DNA from: Neospora caninum Liverpool
Taxonomy: Eukaryota; Apicomplexa; Conoidasida; Eucoccidiorida; Sarcocystidae
Length of the DNA: 64,000 nucleotides
Assembly: GCF_000208865.1 (NCBI RefSeq)
Contig: NC_018396.1
Location: 3,591,101-3,655,100, forward strand
Reading direction: 5' to 3'
Positions 14,101 through 25,463 of this stretch are shown in pieces (within the stretch, counting starts at the first letter, position 1; every line of letters begins with the position of its first letter). The notes beneath the pieces were generated by a model. It worked only from the letters and a program-made list of their open reading frames with translations, was not told where the DNA came from and did not search any database. The position numbers and the translations under genes were made by a program.

Positions 14101-15530
14101 TCTCTCTCCGCCCCGACTGGCGGAAGACGCGTCCTCGGTGCGGCCGGCTCGCACGCGTCGCCCCGAATAAAAGGCAAATCTCGGCGTGCCGTCCCCCTTC
14201 TCTTTCGCCTTCTGCGCCTGGACAGCACTTCTCGCGCCGTCGCCTCGTGGGCCGTCCGGCCCCGGCGCCCCACTGGCGCCTGCGGAGACCGCCGCGGGCG
14301 GCGAGGAGACAGGCCGGGAGTGGGCTGGACCCCTCCCCGGGTCACAGGTTTCCCCGCGCCCGCCCGCGCCGCTTTTCGCAGCTGCCAGGGACGCCAGCAC
14401 CCCGCAACTGCGCCGAAAGAGCTGCGAGGAAGCGGCGAGTTTGTCTGAAGCGGTCTTCGCGTGAAGCCAGTGCCGCGCGGAGGAAGGCGAAGACGACGGT
14501 GACGACGCAGTTGAAGATGAGAACGACGTGCCGGTGCTCGCCGAGGCAGACCCGCGTTCGTCGCCCGAGGAAGGCGCACCTCCGCGGCTGCAACTGCCTT
14601 CTGGAGCCGGAGAGGAGGAATCCAGGCGGTGCGACGCCGTGCAGTTGAGCGGCGACTGCGCGGGGAACAGCGCGAAGGGCGAGGCCGCAGGTTCGGCGGC
14701 AGCCGTGGTTTGGTCGGAGAAGTCAGAAAGGGACCGCGAGGACGCGTGAACGACCTTCAAGTGGAGCGGATTCACGCACTCTCCCTGGGAAATGCAAAAG
14801 CCGCCATTCCGGGAGAGGTGTGCATCCATGGCGTGAGACAAGGCCCTCCCAGAAAGAGACTCTCCACCTGAAAGGTGGAGAGACACGTGGGAGAGGCGCT
14901 CTCCGACTTCGCCCAACTCGAGATCTGTAAAGGGGTGGCGATCGCTCGGGAAGGCTTCTTCCCGCTTCGGCTCCTCTGTCGCTCTTTCGCGTCTCCACCG
15001 CAGCGTCAACCTGTGCCGGAGTCCGGCTGCTCGTCGCCGAAGTCCGTCGCTGTCGGACGGCGAGCCGGAAGACGAATACGCGATTTCGGCCTCGCTCGCG
15101 CGTCGAGACCACCTTTTCGAAAGGCGGCCGCTCCGAGACGGGAGCGACAGCCGAGCGCTTTCCTCTTCGCGGACCCGGTCTCCGCCTTCTCGTGTCTCTG
15201 TCTCTCGCCGCTCGTTCGCCCCGCAAGTCCCCTCGCGCTCTCTCGCGCTTGCCCAGAGAACTTCTCGCAGCCTTCGGCCGTCTGAGGGGCCGGCTGCGTC
15301 CCAGGAAGCGGCGAGAGCATGGCGCGCGCGGGCGCTCTCGAGGCTGCTCGAGCTCCGTCGCCGTCTGGCGTCGTAGCTGTCCCCTCTGCCCACCTGTGCC
15401 TGAGACAAACGTGGACGGACCGCCGCCAGTCCAGGTGCGCCGCCCTCCCCGGCACCCCGGCGAGGCCGCGAAAAGTCGCGAGGCCGCACAGAAAGCGATG
15501 AGGCATGCGAAAGATTCGCCAGCTCCGAGC
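8158..15530 (-). CDS. Giant low-complexity hypothetical protein (5' end unresolved)
   Basis: A single uninterrupted minus-strand frame of about 7.4 kb ends at a stop at 8158. Its 5' limit is uncertain. A good acceptor (pyrimidine tract plus CTAG) lies just before 15530, which implies an upstream exon I could not identify. The first in-frame ATG is at 14829 in strong context (GCCATGG) and would give 2223 residues. The product is dominated by Ser, Arg, Glu, Ala and Gly, with acidic/basic stretches and Ser runs, typical of disordered coccidian proteins. A less biased stretch lies near residues 240-290 counted from 15530. I recognise no enzymatic motif, transmembrane helix or named domain. Overlapping plus-strand frames (for example 12161-14170) are read as antisense shadows. 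Function unknown. Confidence 0.65.
14860..14882 (-). other. Perfect 10-bp hairpin about 30 nt 5' of the candidate ATG of the giant gene
   Basis: Arms CTCTCCACCT and AGGTGGAGAG flank a 3-nt loop. In the minus-strand transcript it sits just upstream of the ATG at 14829. It also lies within the open frame, so it may be coincidental. Confidence 0.35.
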
Positions 15531-16075
15531 CTAGCAAGAAGAGGATAAACACGCGAGGAAATCCAGAAAATGCAAACGCGTACGAGAAAAATCGAAACGC
15601 CGCACGGCGACTTGCAGCGAAGGACACTCCTCAACCAGCCTGACTTCCCGGCTGCGGGGGTGCAAAGCCGCCTCGGTGGATTTTTAGGTCCACCGAGGAA
15701 AACGGCAAACGCACAAGCGAGGGAGGCAAGCGAGAAAAGAAGAGAGGTCGAAAACACGAAACAGAAGAACAAAGAAAAAAGTGTGCGGAGAATGAACGCC
15801 GCGGAAGACACAGAATCAGATAAAAACTGAAGCTAGACTTCCTTTTTTTCAGCGCCCGAAAGAGAAGGCCACGGAGAAACGCGCATGCATGCAAAAACAA
15901 TGGTGTGTCCACATACAGCTGCGACACGAGTACCGGAGGACAGAGGAGCAAAATACGGGCTTAATCACCCTCTTCTCGCGGTGCTACAAATCTGCCAAAA
16001 AGTCCTTTGCACCGTCCTTTGTTTCGGTGAACTTTAATGTTCGCCTCCAACTCCCAAAAGACAAATGTGGCACAT
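15531..16075. other. Intergenic / 5' region of the giant gene
   Basis: Short spacer between two tandem minus-strand genes. It holds the 15671-15698 hairpin, a GCATGCATGC motif at 15883-15892, and probably a leader exon of the giant gene that I cannot place. An open frame runs from about 15811 with a hydrophobic start, but it begins at GTG and has no supporting splice model. The last USP exon may extend to 15984. Confidence 0.5.
15671..15698. other. Perfect 10-bp inverted repeat
   Basis: CCTCGGTGGA (15671-15680) and TCCACCGAGG (15689-15698) flank an 8-nt loop. It lies upstream of the giant gene's last plausible acceptor, in probable 5' UTR or first intron, so it could form an RNA hairpin. Confidence 0.5.
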
Positions 16076-19063
16076 CTATATGGCGATATACTCTCCATGC
16101 GAGAATAGCTGGAAAGCAAGCATGCATACACATCGTGCACAATATATAGATATATATATGGGCGTTGGGCACAGATCCGCAGATGTACATGTATTTTTCT
16201 CCACGCGAGTACGGGGTAGCATACCTGCTTCAAGACTGATAACCCGACGAAAGACAAGCAGATAGACGCCGCGAGGGTCCGGAGAAAATTCGCAAGCGCT
16301 CACGTAGTCGTCGCTGAAGTAAGTCCACCTGTCCCCTCCCGTGACGGCCAGGCTGAGAAGCACAAGAGAGCATTCGAACGTTCGCTGCGGTTGGACACCG
16401 AGAGGAACGAAAGGCTGCGCAAACGCGCCGCGACATCCGAACAAACGCCAGTCCTAAGCGAGTAAAACGAACAAAAGCTCGAAGGAAAATGCTGTCTCTT
16501 TGACACTTTCTTTTGTTTCACGGTAGCCGGGAGCAGACACATGAGACGCGAGGTATCTCCCACTGAGGACACGTATCGCCTCCGTGTGTTGACAGCCTCG
16601 TGACAGGATCTCTCTTACGACGCAGCGCTGGGACTATTTCCCTTTTCTGTTTCTTGGCCTCTTAGGGCTTTGAGAGAGTTTTCGCTCGACTTCTCGCGTC
16701 TTGACGATCCCTTACGCTGTGTAGTGGCCGCTGTATGCAGTGCCAAGTTGCGAGACGACGCCCTCGAGTTTGAACACCGCATTTTTCACCGATGCATGCT
16801 CTGATAACGCACGAAAAAGTAGCGATGGTGTTTGCAGAAAGACACGAAATGCCTGGAAAGCGGAGTCATCAGAACTGAAGGACGAAAACAGAAAAACGGT
16901 CACGAAAAGAAAAGCCTGCACCAACCACCTACAGCGATGGGGATGACCCTTATCGCAGTCCCCACGGCGAACCAGCCAAGCGTGTGTGTGTGTGTGTGTG
17001 TGTCTCCGAACATTGCTCGATTGTCGCGAGTCGGCTGAAGATCCCTTCTGCATGCGCGCCGTTCTCTCACCGGAAAATCGGCAGTATGGCGACATGTTCA
17101 GCTCCTGCGTCACCTTGAGACGCGTGTCGACTCGCCGCATTTCCTCGTGACGCGGATCCCACGCGAAACGCTTGATGTGGACAACCAGATACTCCGAGGG
17201 CAGGCGCCAGAGTGAGCGGCGGACACGCGCCGTGCAGCGCACCCCACAAAAGGGACAGTCGAGGGACTGTCGATCCTGAGAAACAGGGACGGCGAGATAT
17301 GACACAGAGAAGAGAACCGCAACAGTAAAGAAAGGAAGCAGAGAAAAAGAGGAGACGGGAAGAGCGAGGGTGGGGAGAGAACGGGGACAAGGGACGAGAC
17401 AAAACACGGCGGATCCGAAATTAAGAGGGGGTGGAAACACAAGTCTCGGCTTTTTTTTGCTGTTTTGTTCCCCGCTTCTCCGATCACCTGTCCAGTCGCC
17501 CGCTCAATCCCCGCACTCGCGTAAAAACCCTTTAACGGAAAACTCCAGAACATGTCTTGGCCTCTTGTTCCTCGGCTGAACAAGCGTTTCTTCCCTCCCT
17601 GTTTCGGTCGCCTCTTCTTCACGCAATCTTGTCTTCTCGTCCGACTTGTGTACGAATGTCGCGAACGGCACACCGAGAAACCGTAACGACTTCCCCCCTT
17701 ATTCGTCCCTTCGCTTCTCCAGTTTCTCATACCCTCCCGACCTCTCCACACATCTCCCTCCCTCCCCCTTGTAAACCTTTCCCTCTCTCTCCCTTGCAAA
17801 CCTTTCCCTCTCTCTCCCTTGCAAACCTTCCCCTCTCTCTCCCTTGCACACCTTTTCCTCTCTCACCCTTGCAAACCTTTTCCTCTTTCTCCCTTGCAAG
17901 CCTTTTCCTCTCCCTTTTAATGTTTCCCTCTCCTGTTTGAATCGTCCCCTCCACCACTCTTTCGCTGTGGCGCTTACAAACAACTCTCCGCCGAATGCAT
18001 ACTTGAGCATGTCCTGCAGTCGGCAGGTGCCGCCGGAGGCGAGCGCAGCGGCCTGTGAGTCGGGCCAGTCGCTGGGCGGGAATTCGAGAGAGAGGTCGAG
18101 AAACGCGTCGAAGCGGTGTCGCTTTTGCTTGCATTCCTCGCACTCGATCCGAGTCACCAGCTGGCCGGCAAAGAGGTCTGTGACCACCGAGCTTTCGCGT
18201 GCCAAGTTGACGGCCCAGAATCGCTCGCTCGTTCGCGCCGGGTCTTCGCCCTTGATGTCTTCGAGGGAGTCTGCGAGGTGCACGGCTGCAGAGGGCCTGT
18301 CTCGCCCCGCAGCAGATGCATGCGCCCCGCCGGCCTTCCAGGCCGCCCGGTTACACTCGGCCGACAGACCGTCCAGAAGCGTGCGGAGAAACTCGTGGGC
18401 GTCGCACTGTTGGAACTCCGCGAACTGCGCGTGCTGGCGGCGCAGGAGCTCCAGGAGCCGGAGACAGCTGCGACTCGCACCTCCCGCGAGCGCTGACGAG
18501 GCAGGGCCCTCGCCGCCCAGCAACGCCCCCCGGGGCCTACTTGCTGCTCGGCTGCCAGAGTCGGTCCGAGCGAAAGTGTCGGCCTGCGCGGATCCTCGGT
18601 GACTCACCAGAGAGGCGCCTTGCCTGTAGCGCGAACAGCGGAGCCCAGAGCGCCGCTCGTGTCCAGCTTCGGGGCGACTTCTGAGGTCGTCCGAGCTGTC
18701 GCCGTCGGAGTCCCCACAGCCACTGCCGTAAATCTGGCGCAGCAGCGAGACCCACGCCTCGACCAGGCGGCCTCTGTAGGGCGAGAAGGGATTGACATCT
18801 TTCCGAGGATTCAGACGCGCGAGGAAGTACTCGCAGAACTGCCGACAAGAGAATAGCACCTGCAGAGGGGCGTTACAGTAGCACGTGTTGCCGAAGTTCC
18901 TGAGGCCGACGACGGCGCGTCTAGCTGCGCCTGCAGGCGAAAGAGGAAGGGGGACCGAAACCGAGGGCGTAGTCGACGAAGACGAACGCGAGAGCGAGCG
19001 ACGGCCAGAGGGGCGAGAAGACGTGCGAGAGGCGTGGCCCGGATGGCGCACCGCGGAGAACAT
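16076..19063 (-). CDS. Ubiquitin C-terminal hydrolase, USP12/46-like
   Basis: Exons on the minus strand are 19063-17978, 17275-17071, 16800-16716 and from 16352 on, all in phase. I chose ATG 19063 because the frame upstream of it has only non-ATG starts. The Cys box (NFGNTCYCN, catalytic Cys61) is in exon 1. CEEC (exon 1) and CPFC (exon 2) form the C-x2-C zinc pairs of the USP12/46 type. HIKRF is in exon 2. The His box (YSGHYTA, about His456) is in exon 3. The terminal W-x-x-F-x-D-x-x-V block and YLLVF strand are in exon 4. It should be an active cytosolic or nuclear thiol isopeptidase removing ubiquitin. The 3' end is unsettled: the frame reads through to 16076 over TA-rich sequence, or a GTATGC donor after 16225 joins an exon ending at 15984. 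Exon 1 has a Ser/Arg-rich insert after the Cys box. Confidence 0.88.
16982..17003. repeat. (GT)n microsatellite
   Basis: GT dinucleotide run inside USP intron 2. Confidence 0.9.
17776..17920. repeat. 25-bp pyrimidine-rich minisatellite in USP intron 1
   Basis: About six head-to-tail copies of a 25-bp unit of the form CCTTTCCCTC...TTGCAAA, with arrays at 17776, 17801, 17826, 17851, 17876 and a partial copy from 17901. The unit length is not a multiple of three and the array lies between a good donor (GTAAGC after 17978) and the exon 2 acceptor, so it is intronic. Confidence 0.85.
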
Positions 19064-22000
19064 CGTGGGTCTGTCGCCACAAGAAGACTGAGGGGTCCGC
19101 GGAGAAGACAGACGGCTGAAAACCTGGAAGAAGGGACGCGCGAGCGCTAGCCAAAGAAAGGAGACTGTCTTCTGGAAGGTGGAGGGAAAAGGGGCGAGAG
19201 GCGGGCCGAAGTCGTGTTCCTGCGGTCGAGGACCGGGTCCAGAGACAGCGGGACGAGGGGGCGAAGGAGGCCGGGAGAGACTCAGAGGAGACAGCAAAGG
19301 ACACAGAGAATGACGAGGGCGGAGCAGGAAGACAGGAAAGCGGCGACGGCCGCATTGTCGGCGCAAAAGGCCACTCTCGCGCGCGGGGCTCGACTCGATC
19401 GCTGAGACTTCACGGGAGGCCCCCGACGGTGCAGTCACTCAAGCTGTCGTAGAGAAGAGGCGAGCCCGAAAAAGAAAACCCTCCTCGAGGGTCCATAAAA
19501 AGGCACTCGTCAAGCTTGGCCGCTCACACCAGCCCACTCTCGCAGGCGTGCCCGTCATCCCGACAGTGGCGGGGGGACGCAGCCACGCGTCTGTCAAACA
19601 TCCGTCAGACGGCAAGAAAGCAAAAGATCTCGGCTCCTTGGAATCTCCTCCGCTCTGTGCGTGTTTCCTTCAAACCCAGCAAAGCCCCGTCTGCTCTCGC
19701 CGCGCTCTTCGACCGCGAGTCAACGCGCTCGGGCGGGATAGGCGGGAAACGAAAACCCGCCAGGATTCTTTGCGACGGAACCGTACGTTGCTGGCCGAGC
19801 AGCTCGGAGCGCAAAGGGGAGTTCCGTCGCAGAGAATGCCTGGAGCAAATGCAGGCGCGACGATACGCAGGAGAGCGCAGCTGGCTCTGCCGTCCTCACA
19901 GACCCAGTGGACGCCTTAGTTCCACAACCAGCGGCCTGAAAACTTTGGACTGGCAACAACTCACGTCACAAATTTTCTTTCCCTCATGCAGAGTTCGGCT
20001 GTGGAGCGGGTACCTTCCTGGTCCGGAAGTTTGCCGTGTCCCGCTGCCTTCGTGAGGCGCGCGGACGGCGCGCGGAAAACACCTGCTCTGAGGGAGTTGT
20101 CCAAAGTTCAAGTCGAGTTAAAAGCGAGACAGTGGGAAAAGTTATGCCCGCGTCAAGAGTGGGAAAACGGCCCCGCCTGCACGCACATATATGTCTGCGG
20201 AAGTTTTCGCTAGGCCGGTGGGTCCACCACAGGAAACTAGGACAGCTAAGGCAGTCCCTCGTTGGCTTCCTGGTGCTGGAACCGCGCAGTTGTCAGAAAC
20301 AGCACGATGGCCGAAAGACAGTGGAAGGACACGAAAAGCGGAAACACCTGTCAAAAGAGGAGACAAGCAGCTGTGTTCTCGAGAAAAAGATTGCAATGTC
20401 TCCTTCCAAGGATGCGGCGGCCGGTTACAAATAGCCGGTGGGCAACCGCAAGTGACAGGGCCAGAAGAGCGGCCGGATACTGGAAAAACAAAAAGACAAC
20501 AAAACAGACACAGCGCACGACAGAGAGACGAGACACTGTAGAAAGGAACCTGCATTGTGTGCTTTTTATTCCGCTGAAAACGAGACGAGCTACAGAAGGT
20601 CCCTTTCTCGCGCGTAAATCCTCAACCTAGCGACGACAAGCACCAACCCTAAAACGTCAACATTGTATCTTTGCGACACCTGGAAACGCTTTTGTGCGCT
20701 GGAAAAAGCTATTGGTCTCGAAAGAAGAGCATCGGACATAGATGAAAGGAGCATCGAGGTGGAAACGGCAGTTGGCAGTTTCCCCAGCCAAGCGCTAGTG
20801 TGACCGTTCGTCCAAGGTCGGCTTAAATGCGGGCACACACTGATGCGTGCTTCTACGGCAAAAGTGTGCTTGAAAGCTACCAGGACGGAAGCTAGGAGAT
20901 TTTCTTCGACGTATGGCTCTGGTTTAAGCCCTCCCTGTCGAACAGCACATATTTAGAAGAATATTATTGAGCATAGTAGTGGGAGTTCAATTCTTAGGCA
21001 CGCTAGATGTCTGGGGCCCCCGTCCAGTGTGCCCCAGCTCGCGGAGAGAAAGCCACGCATGCGCAGAGCTTTGTCCTGATCTGCCACTGCAGAGGGCAGC
21101 CCGGCTCTGCCGCGCATAGAAATATACAGGATTACATCCAAATGATAGTTAGCAAGACACTGTTTTCTCAAATGCCACCGACGAACAGCGCGTGCCATGA
21201 GTGAGCTCAATGAACAGAAACTGCGGTGTCGACTAGTCAATGCAGCGAACGGTTTTGCTGACGACGGCTGGCGTGTAGCGTCCCCCTGAGCTGAGGTATT
21301 CGCATTGTGAGTACCTTGTGCGACTGTCACACAGAGGTACGTTCTGCCTTTTGGGAGCTTTCATATAGGACTCTCGAACTGGTGGCTTGTGAGAAGTGTG
21401 GTGTTTTTACACTCCCGTAATGGGGCGGGAAAGTCCCCGCCCAACTTGAATGGCTGACTTAAGGCGCGCGTCTCCGAATTCGCTGAGGCATCGGCTCGAA
21501 AATGCAGCTGAAATGAGGTGGCGCTCTGCAGCGTCATGTCTTCCCTCGACAAGGACAAAGCAGCCTTTGTCAGACTCTCGTCGCCGCTTCAGAGCAATCT
21601 GCAGGAAACATTCTCACAAAACAAATGGTACACGTAGGGCCGGGCGGCAAGCGGTTGTCGCGAACGAACGCAGCCGGGAAATGAAAAGCCATAGGGCTCC
21701 TCAAGCTGTATGTTGCCGTTGCAGATCGTTCTGAGGAGAGTATAAGGGAAGAGGTCGCGTGCATTTAAGCGTTGTATCACCTAAGCATACTACTCGAGGG
21801 ATTCGTTCTAACATGCCGGCAGTCTCTACGAAAAAATATGAACGCCGGTTCTTGAGGTTCTGTGCCTGGTGCTCAACAATGATATGTGTGGTGTGTCAGC
21901 TCGGGCAGTTGGACTCATATTCTGCAGTTGGGCCACTGTGGCCTATTGTTACGTCCTCTGCTCGCGGGGGCTCTCGTGGGCGTTGTCTCTGATGCCGCTG

Positions 22001-23204
22001 AAATGTGAGGTGAAGTTACGTTCTTTTATTTCGTTCTCGTGACACTCCGTAGGCTTGCCTCCGTACTGTGGTTTTTTCTGTATGGTGTGGGTTATATGCC
22101 GCTTCGAGGCAGCTGCTGCATGGAGACAGCTACCGCAGCATCTCCCTCCGCATTCTACGAGAGCCTACGTGGATGAAAGCTTTGCCTCACGTAAAGGCAG
22201 GATGAGATTCACAGCAGGCAATCCTAACCCGAAGACCAGCTGCCGTACAGGAAACTGAGAACACCGGACGTTTAAACTGTGGGGGGTGCACCACAGGGGT
22301 ACGCTGCTCCTTTGTGGCTGGTCATAAATGGCGTATGAAGCCTGATGGACGGGTTCTTTTTGCAACGGAATCCGTCGGCAGCGCTCCCTCCTCTGGCATT
22401 TGGAGAAGAAGTGACATTAAACCGACGACATAGCTGTATGTCAGGGAAGCTGGGCTGAAATTATTGAGCACACCAGACGGGAGCGCAAGTGAGGGTATGT
22501 ACTATCGAGCAGCGGTGAGGACCTGGCATCTGATACTCAGATGCAGTGTGGAAAAAACTGGCCTCGTTCCAGGGCCAAACCCCTCTTGCACTTGCGTAAT
22601 TCACTGGTTTAGGAAGCAGGAAAACGTTTGTTGGGTGGGAAAGCAATACGATCAAGGAAGTAGTAAACAGCATTTTCTGCTCGAAACCGCTCACTCGCGA
22701 TGCTGGGCCCGCATGCGCAGGGCATTGCAAGTATCTAGACAGTGCCTTTTTGCGGCTCTCTCGCTCATAGATGTGAAATCTCAATTTCCAAAAACCACTG
22801 GCACCAAAAACGCTCAGCAGCCGCACTGAAACCAGATATTATTCCTGGGTCCCAACCCATACGATAGTAACACGCGTGTGAGGGAGGGCACCCCACTCCT
22901 CGCTCGCAACATGGCGTCGATACCCCTGCGGTGAACTTGTTTTTTTAAGACGACTGGATCACTCGGTAACTGCCGTATAAGCGTAAGGCACCGGACCTAT
23001 GACTCTTGACTTCCCTGAGGCACGCGTTCTTACGCAGCAGTGGAATGATTCCAATCCTCACGACAAGCATCTAAACATCTACAGCTGCATGAATTTCACA
23101 TACAGATTGCACATGGTTTCTAAAACACATGTGACAGGACTCAGTGCCCCTTCTTTCTATCTCCCCAACTTGTAGGGTACATGTCCACCATGAAGCCTTT
23201 CTCT
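19064..23204. other. Intergenic: USP 5' region and 3' flank of the secreted TSR/discoidin-like gene
   Basis: No supportable gene. 19064 to about 20500 is GC-rich and should contain the USP promoter and leader. From about 20.5 kb the base composition becomes more even. A short GC palindrome (GGGCGGG/CCCGCCC) lies near 21424-21443. Frames of 120-180 codons at 19516-20055 and 22461-22829 are open on both strands or lack an ATG, so they are not called. Confidence 0.55.
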
Positions 23205-25463
23205 CTAGCAGTTGCACTCCTCACCGAAAATCTCGATCTCACGAACAAATATCCAAGACCAAGTTCCTCCCTCCTCCGGTAGGAGCATCACCGTTTTCAC
23301 CCCGTACATCTGCAACCCCTTGCACGCTTCCTCATCCACGGGCTCCTCAGTGTCCTTGCCTGTCGGCATTTTTGCAAGATTGATGAAGCACCGCCCAATG
23401 AGAGCCTTTTCAGAGTTGTAGAAAAGCACGGCGAGTCCGAACTGTTGCTGCCGTTGTTTGCTGGTATACAAGTTAACCCCAGACACCACACTCGGTTTGC
23501 GCAGATGGACCTTGTACCATGTGTGTCCACCGTAGCCCCATTTCGTCCAAGATTCTGCCATTGATTCCCTGTTTTTATCTATGCCCAGCTCAGGACCGTA
23601 GTTCTCATTAGTGTATGCTTGATCCGCTGAAGCAGGTACCAGTTTTGGACAGTTTCCATCCTTGCACGGCTTTACTCTCATATATCCGTCCTCATACGGG
23701 CAATCCCTACCACCATCGGCTGCCTGTTCGATAGTGTACCGTTCTCGCATCTCACAGCACTTGTTGCACTGCGTGTCCACAGGAAGAAATTTCCCAACGC
23801 AGTCCCCTCGTCTATAGGAACCCGTGATGCGGACGATATTCGCCTTCTTTCTGGGTGACCAGTCAGGGGTCTTTCGAACCAATGTGCCCTCTTCAAACCC
23901 GCTGCCTTGCCAGTCCCATGCCCCAACAAATCCAACGTCCCCGTTTCCCCAGTTCCACCACCCGCTCTGTGACCCCCATGTAGCGTAGTCAGTTATGTCT
24001 TGAATTTCCCCGATATAGTTCCCCCACGCATCGATCTCCGCCACGAACGACCGACTCCCAGACGACCACGCCATGAGCCAAGTGTGGTCTCCAAACTTCT
24101 CAAGGTGGTGGTTGCCTGCTTCTGAGATAGATGGTGTCTCTGTCATGACCTTGGAAAAAACAATCTCTTTCTTGGACGTATCCCAGTGAAGAAGCCTCAA
24201 ATCTGCCGGATCAGAGTCCAGCTCCGTCGCAATGTACCTATACAGGATCAGCCAAATATCCCCTCTGAAGTGCGATATCACTGGATGGTTGTCCCGGTGA
24301 GTGTTGTCCTTAGCGGTGTTGATGTTCGACGTCTGTCCTCTTCCAATGACTTTCTGGCCATTGAAAAAAACTCCTGGGCCCCCATCAGTCCCACAACTGA
24401 ACCCAAAGCGCTTGTTTTCTTCGTCATAACCGAGATGTCGTCCGTTGCAGTGAGAACACCACAGCCTCGATTCCACTTGCTCTCCGTCACTGGCTCGATA
24501 CACTTTGCCTTGACAGCCCCAATGATAGTTACAAATGTTCCCCATATTCGTCGAGAAAATCCATCCGTACACCCAATCCTCAACTTCTTCCTTCGTCTCC
24601 GCGTCCGTGTACTTCGCAATTCGTCCGAAAAAATCGCCTGTGCCTTCATTCTGGTTACCATCGAAATAAAACGCCTCCTTAGAGTAAATGACCTCCCCAT
24701 TCGCCGTAAGCTTAACCACATACAGCTTCGCAGGAATTTGTCCACCGTTCACAGGTGCCATCAGAGTGCCTACATTGTATTTCTCTCTCCCACACGACCA
24801 TCCCGTCCCGTTGGTCCCACCTAGCCAACCGTCATTTTGGCAGTACGTTGCACCCGCTTTGCCACGCCACGATGCGGAACAGCCGGCGTTCTTGCTCCTA
24901 TCGAACCCGCAGTTGCCGTCGGTGCAAAGACACACGTCCTCTGTTGTCTTGCATTGCGCCGCCCAAATGCCAAGCACAATGCAGTTGGCATGTTCTCCAT
25001 CGTCAGGACCGTGTACGAAGAAGGCCTGATTCCGCTGTTGGGGATATGCGTCGAAATCGGCGAACACGATCTCAGAGCCAATTCGACTGCCTGTTTGTGG
25101 GTCGTAATGCGCAAGGTGAGCCTCGCATCCGATGTAGTAATTCCCTACACGGCCCCGACGATACTCCTCGTCTTCTACAAACTCGTCGCCTTCAGGACAG
25201 TGGTTATACATTATCCAGATGGTACCGTCCGGCATGCTTTGGCTCAGAATCGCATGGTAGTCGTTTTGCACGGTATACAGATGTGGATTCTCCCCATATT
25301 TTACCATCGCCCTGGACAGAGTCTTCTCCAACTCTATCTCAATGGCACCTAGTCGGGGGGTCGCGCTGGTAAGCGGTAAGAACCCTGCAAGGGTTACTCC
25401 CACGACAAACAACAGCCGAACCCATTGGGAGGAAGGGGTTCTCAGTCTTCTCGCGGTATTCAT
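23205..25463 (-). CDS. Secreted Cys-rich protein with TSR-like and discoidin-like C-terminal modules
   Basis: An intronless 752-codon frame starts at ATG 25463. Residues 1-34 form a clear signal peptide (hydrophobic core LLFVVGVTLAGFLPL, likely cut after TSA). No transmembrane helix or GPI signal follows, so it should be secreted. Residues of about 45-550 contain many Trp, Gly and Asp turns and repeated strand-like segments, suggesting a beta-propeller-like fold. Residues 555-606 resemble a thrombospondin type 1 repeat (Cys pairs, R-x-R, GG-x-DCP, PC...CP) but lack the WSxW start. Residues of about 615-752 resemble a discoidin/F5-8C module (SWTKWG, WYKVHLRKPSVVSGVNLY) ending with Cys residues. 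About 30 Cys suggest disulfides. The gene is isolated, about 2.2 kb without an intron, in a compositionally distinct zone. A carbohydrate-binding adhesin or oocyst/micronemal protein is inferred; the exact family is not recognised. Confidence 0.85.
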   Translation of the reverse strand: MNTARRLRTPSSQWVRLLFVVGVTLAGFLPLTSATPRLGAIEIELEKTLSRAMVKYGENPHLYTVQNDYHAILSQSMPDGTIWIMYNHCPEGDEFVEDEEYRRGRVGNYYIGCEAHLAHYDPQTGSRIGSEIVFADFDAYPQQRNQAFFVHGPDDGEHANCIVLGIWAAQCKTTEDVCLCTDGNCGFDRSKNAGCSASWRGKAGATYCQNDGWLGGTNGTGWSCGREKYNVGTLMAPVNGGQIPAKLYVVKLTANGEVIYSKEAFYFDGNQNEGTGDFFGRIAKYTDAETKEEVEDWVYGWIFSTNMGNICNYHWGCQGKVYRASDGEQVESRLWCSHCNGRHLGYDEENKRFGFSCGTDGGPGVFFNGQKVIGRGQTSNINTAKDNTHRDNHPVISHFRGDIWLILYRYIATELDSDPADLRLLHWDTSKKEIVFSKVMTETPSISEAGNHHLEKFGDHTWLMAWSSGSRSFVAEIDAWGNYIGEIQDITDYATWGSQSGWWNWGNGDVGFVGAWDWQGSGFEEGTLVRKTPDWSPRKKANIVRITGSYRRGDCVGKFLPVDTQCNKCCEMRERYTIEQAADGGRDCPYEDGYMRVKPCKDGNCPKLVPASADQAYTNENYGPELGIDKNRESMAESWTKWGYGGHTWYKVHLRKPSVVSGVNLYTSKQRQQQFGLAVLFYNSEKALIGRCFINLAKMPTGKDTEEPVDEEACKGLQMYGVKTVMLLPEEGGTWSWIFVREIEIFGEECNC

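Noticed and set aside
12161..14170. 669-codon plus-strand open frame
   Set aside because: Lies fully antisense to the 7.4-kb minus-strand frame in GC-rich low-complexity sequence; no domain and no splice context.
17699..17977. Continuation of USP exon 1 frame into KGERG-type repeats
   Set aside because: Produced by the 25-bp intronic minisatellite; a GTAAGC donor after 17978 joins in phase to the CPFC exon.
19516..20055. 179-codon plus-strand frame upstream of USP
   Set aside because: Starts at a non-ATG codon, no domain, probably USP leader/promoter.
22461..22829. 121-codon frames on both strands at the same place
   Set aside because: Both strands open with no ATG on + and no features; consistent with chance.
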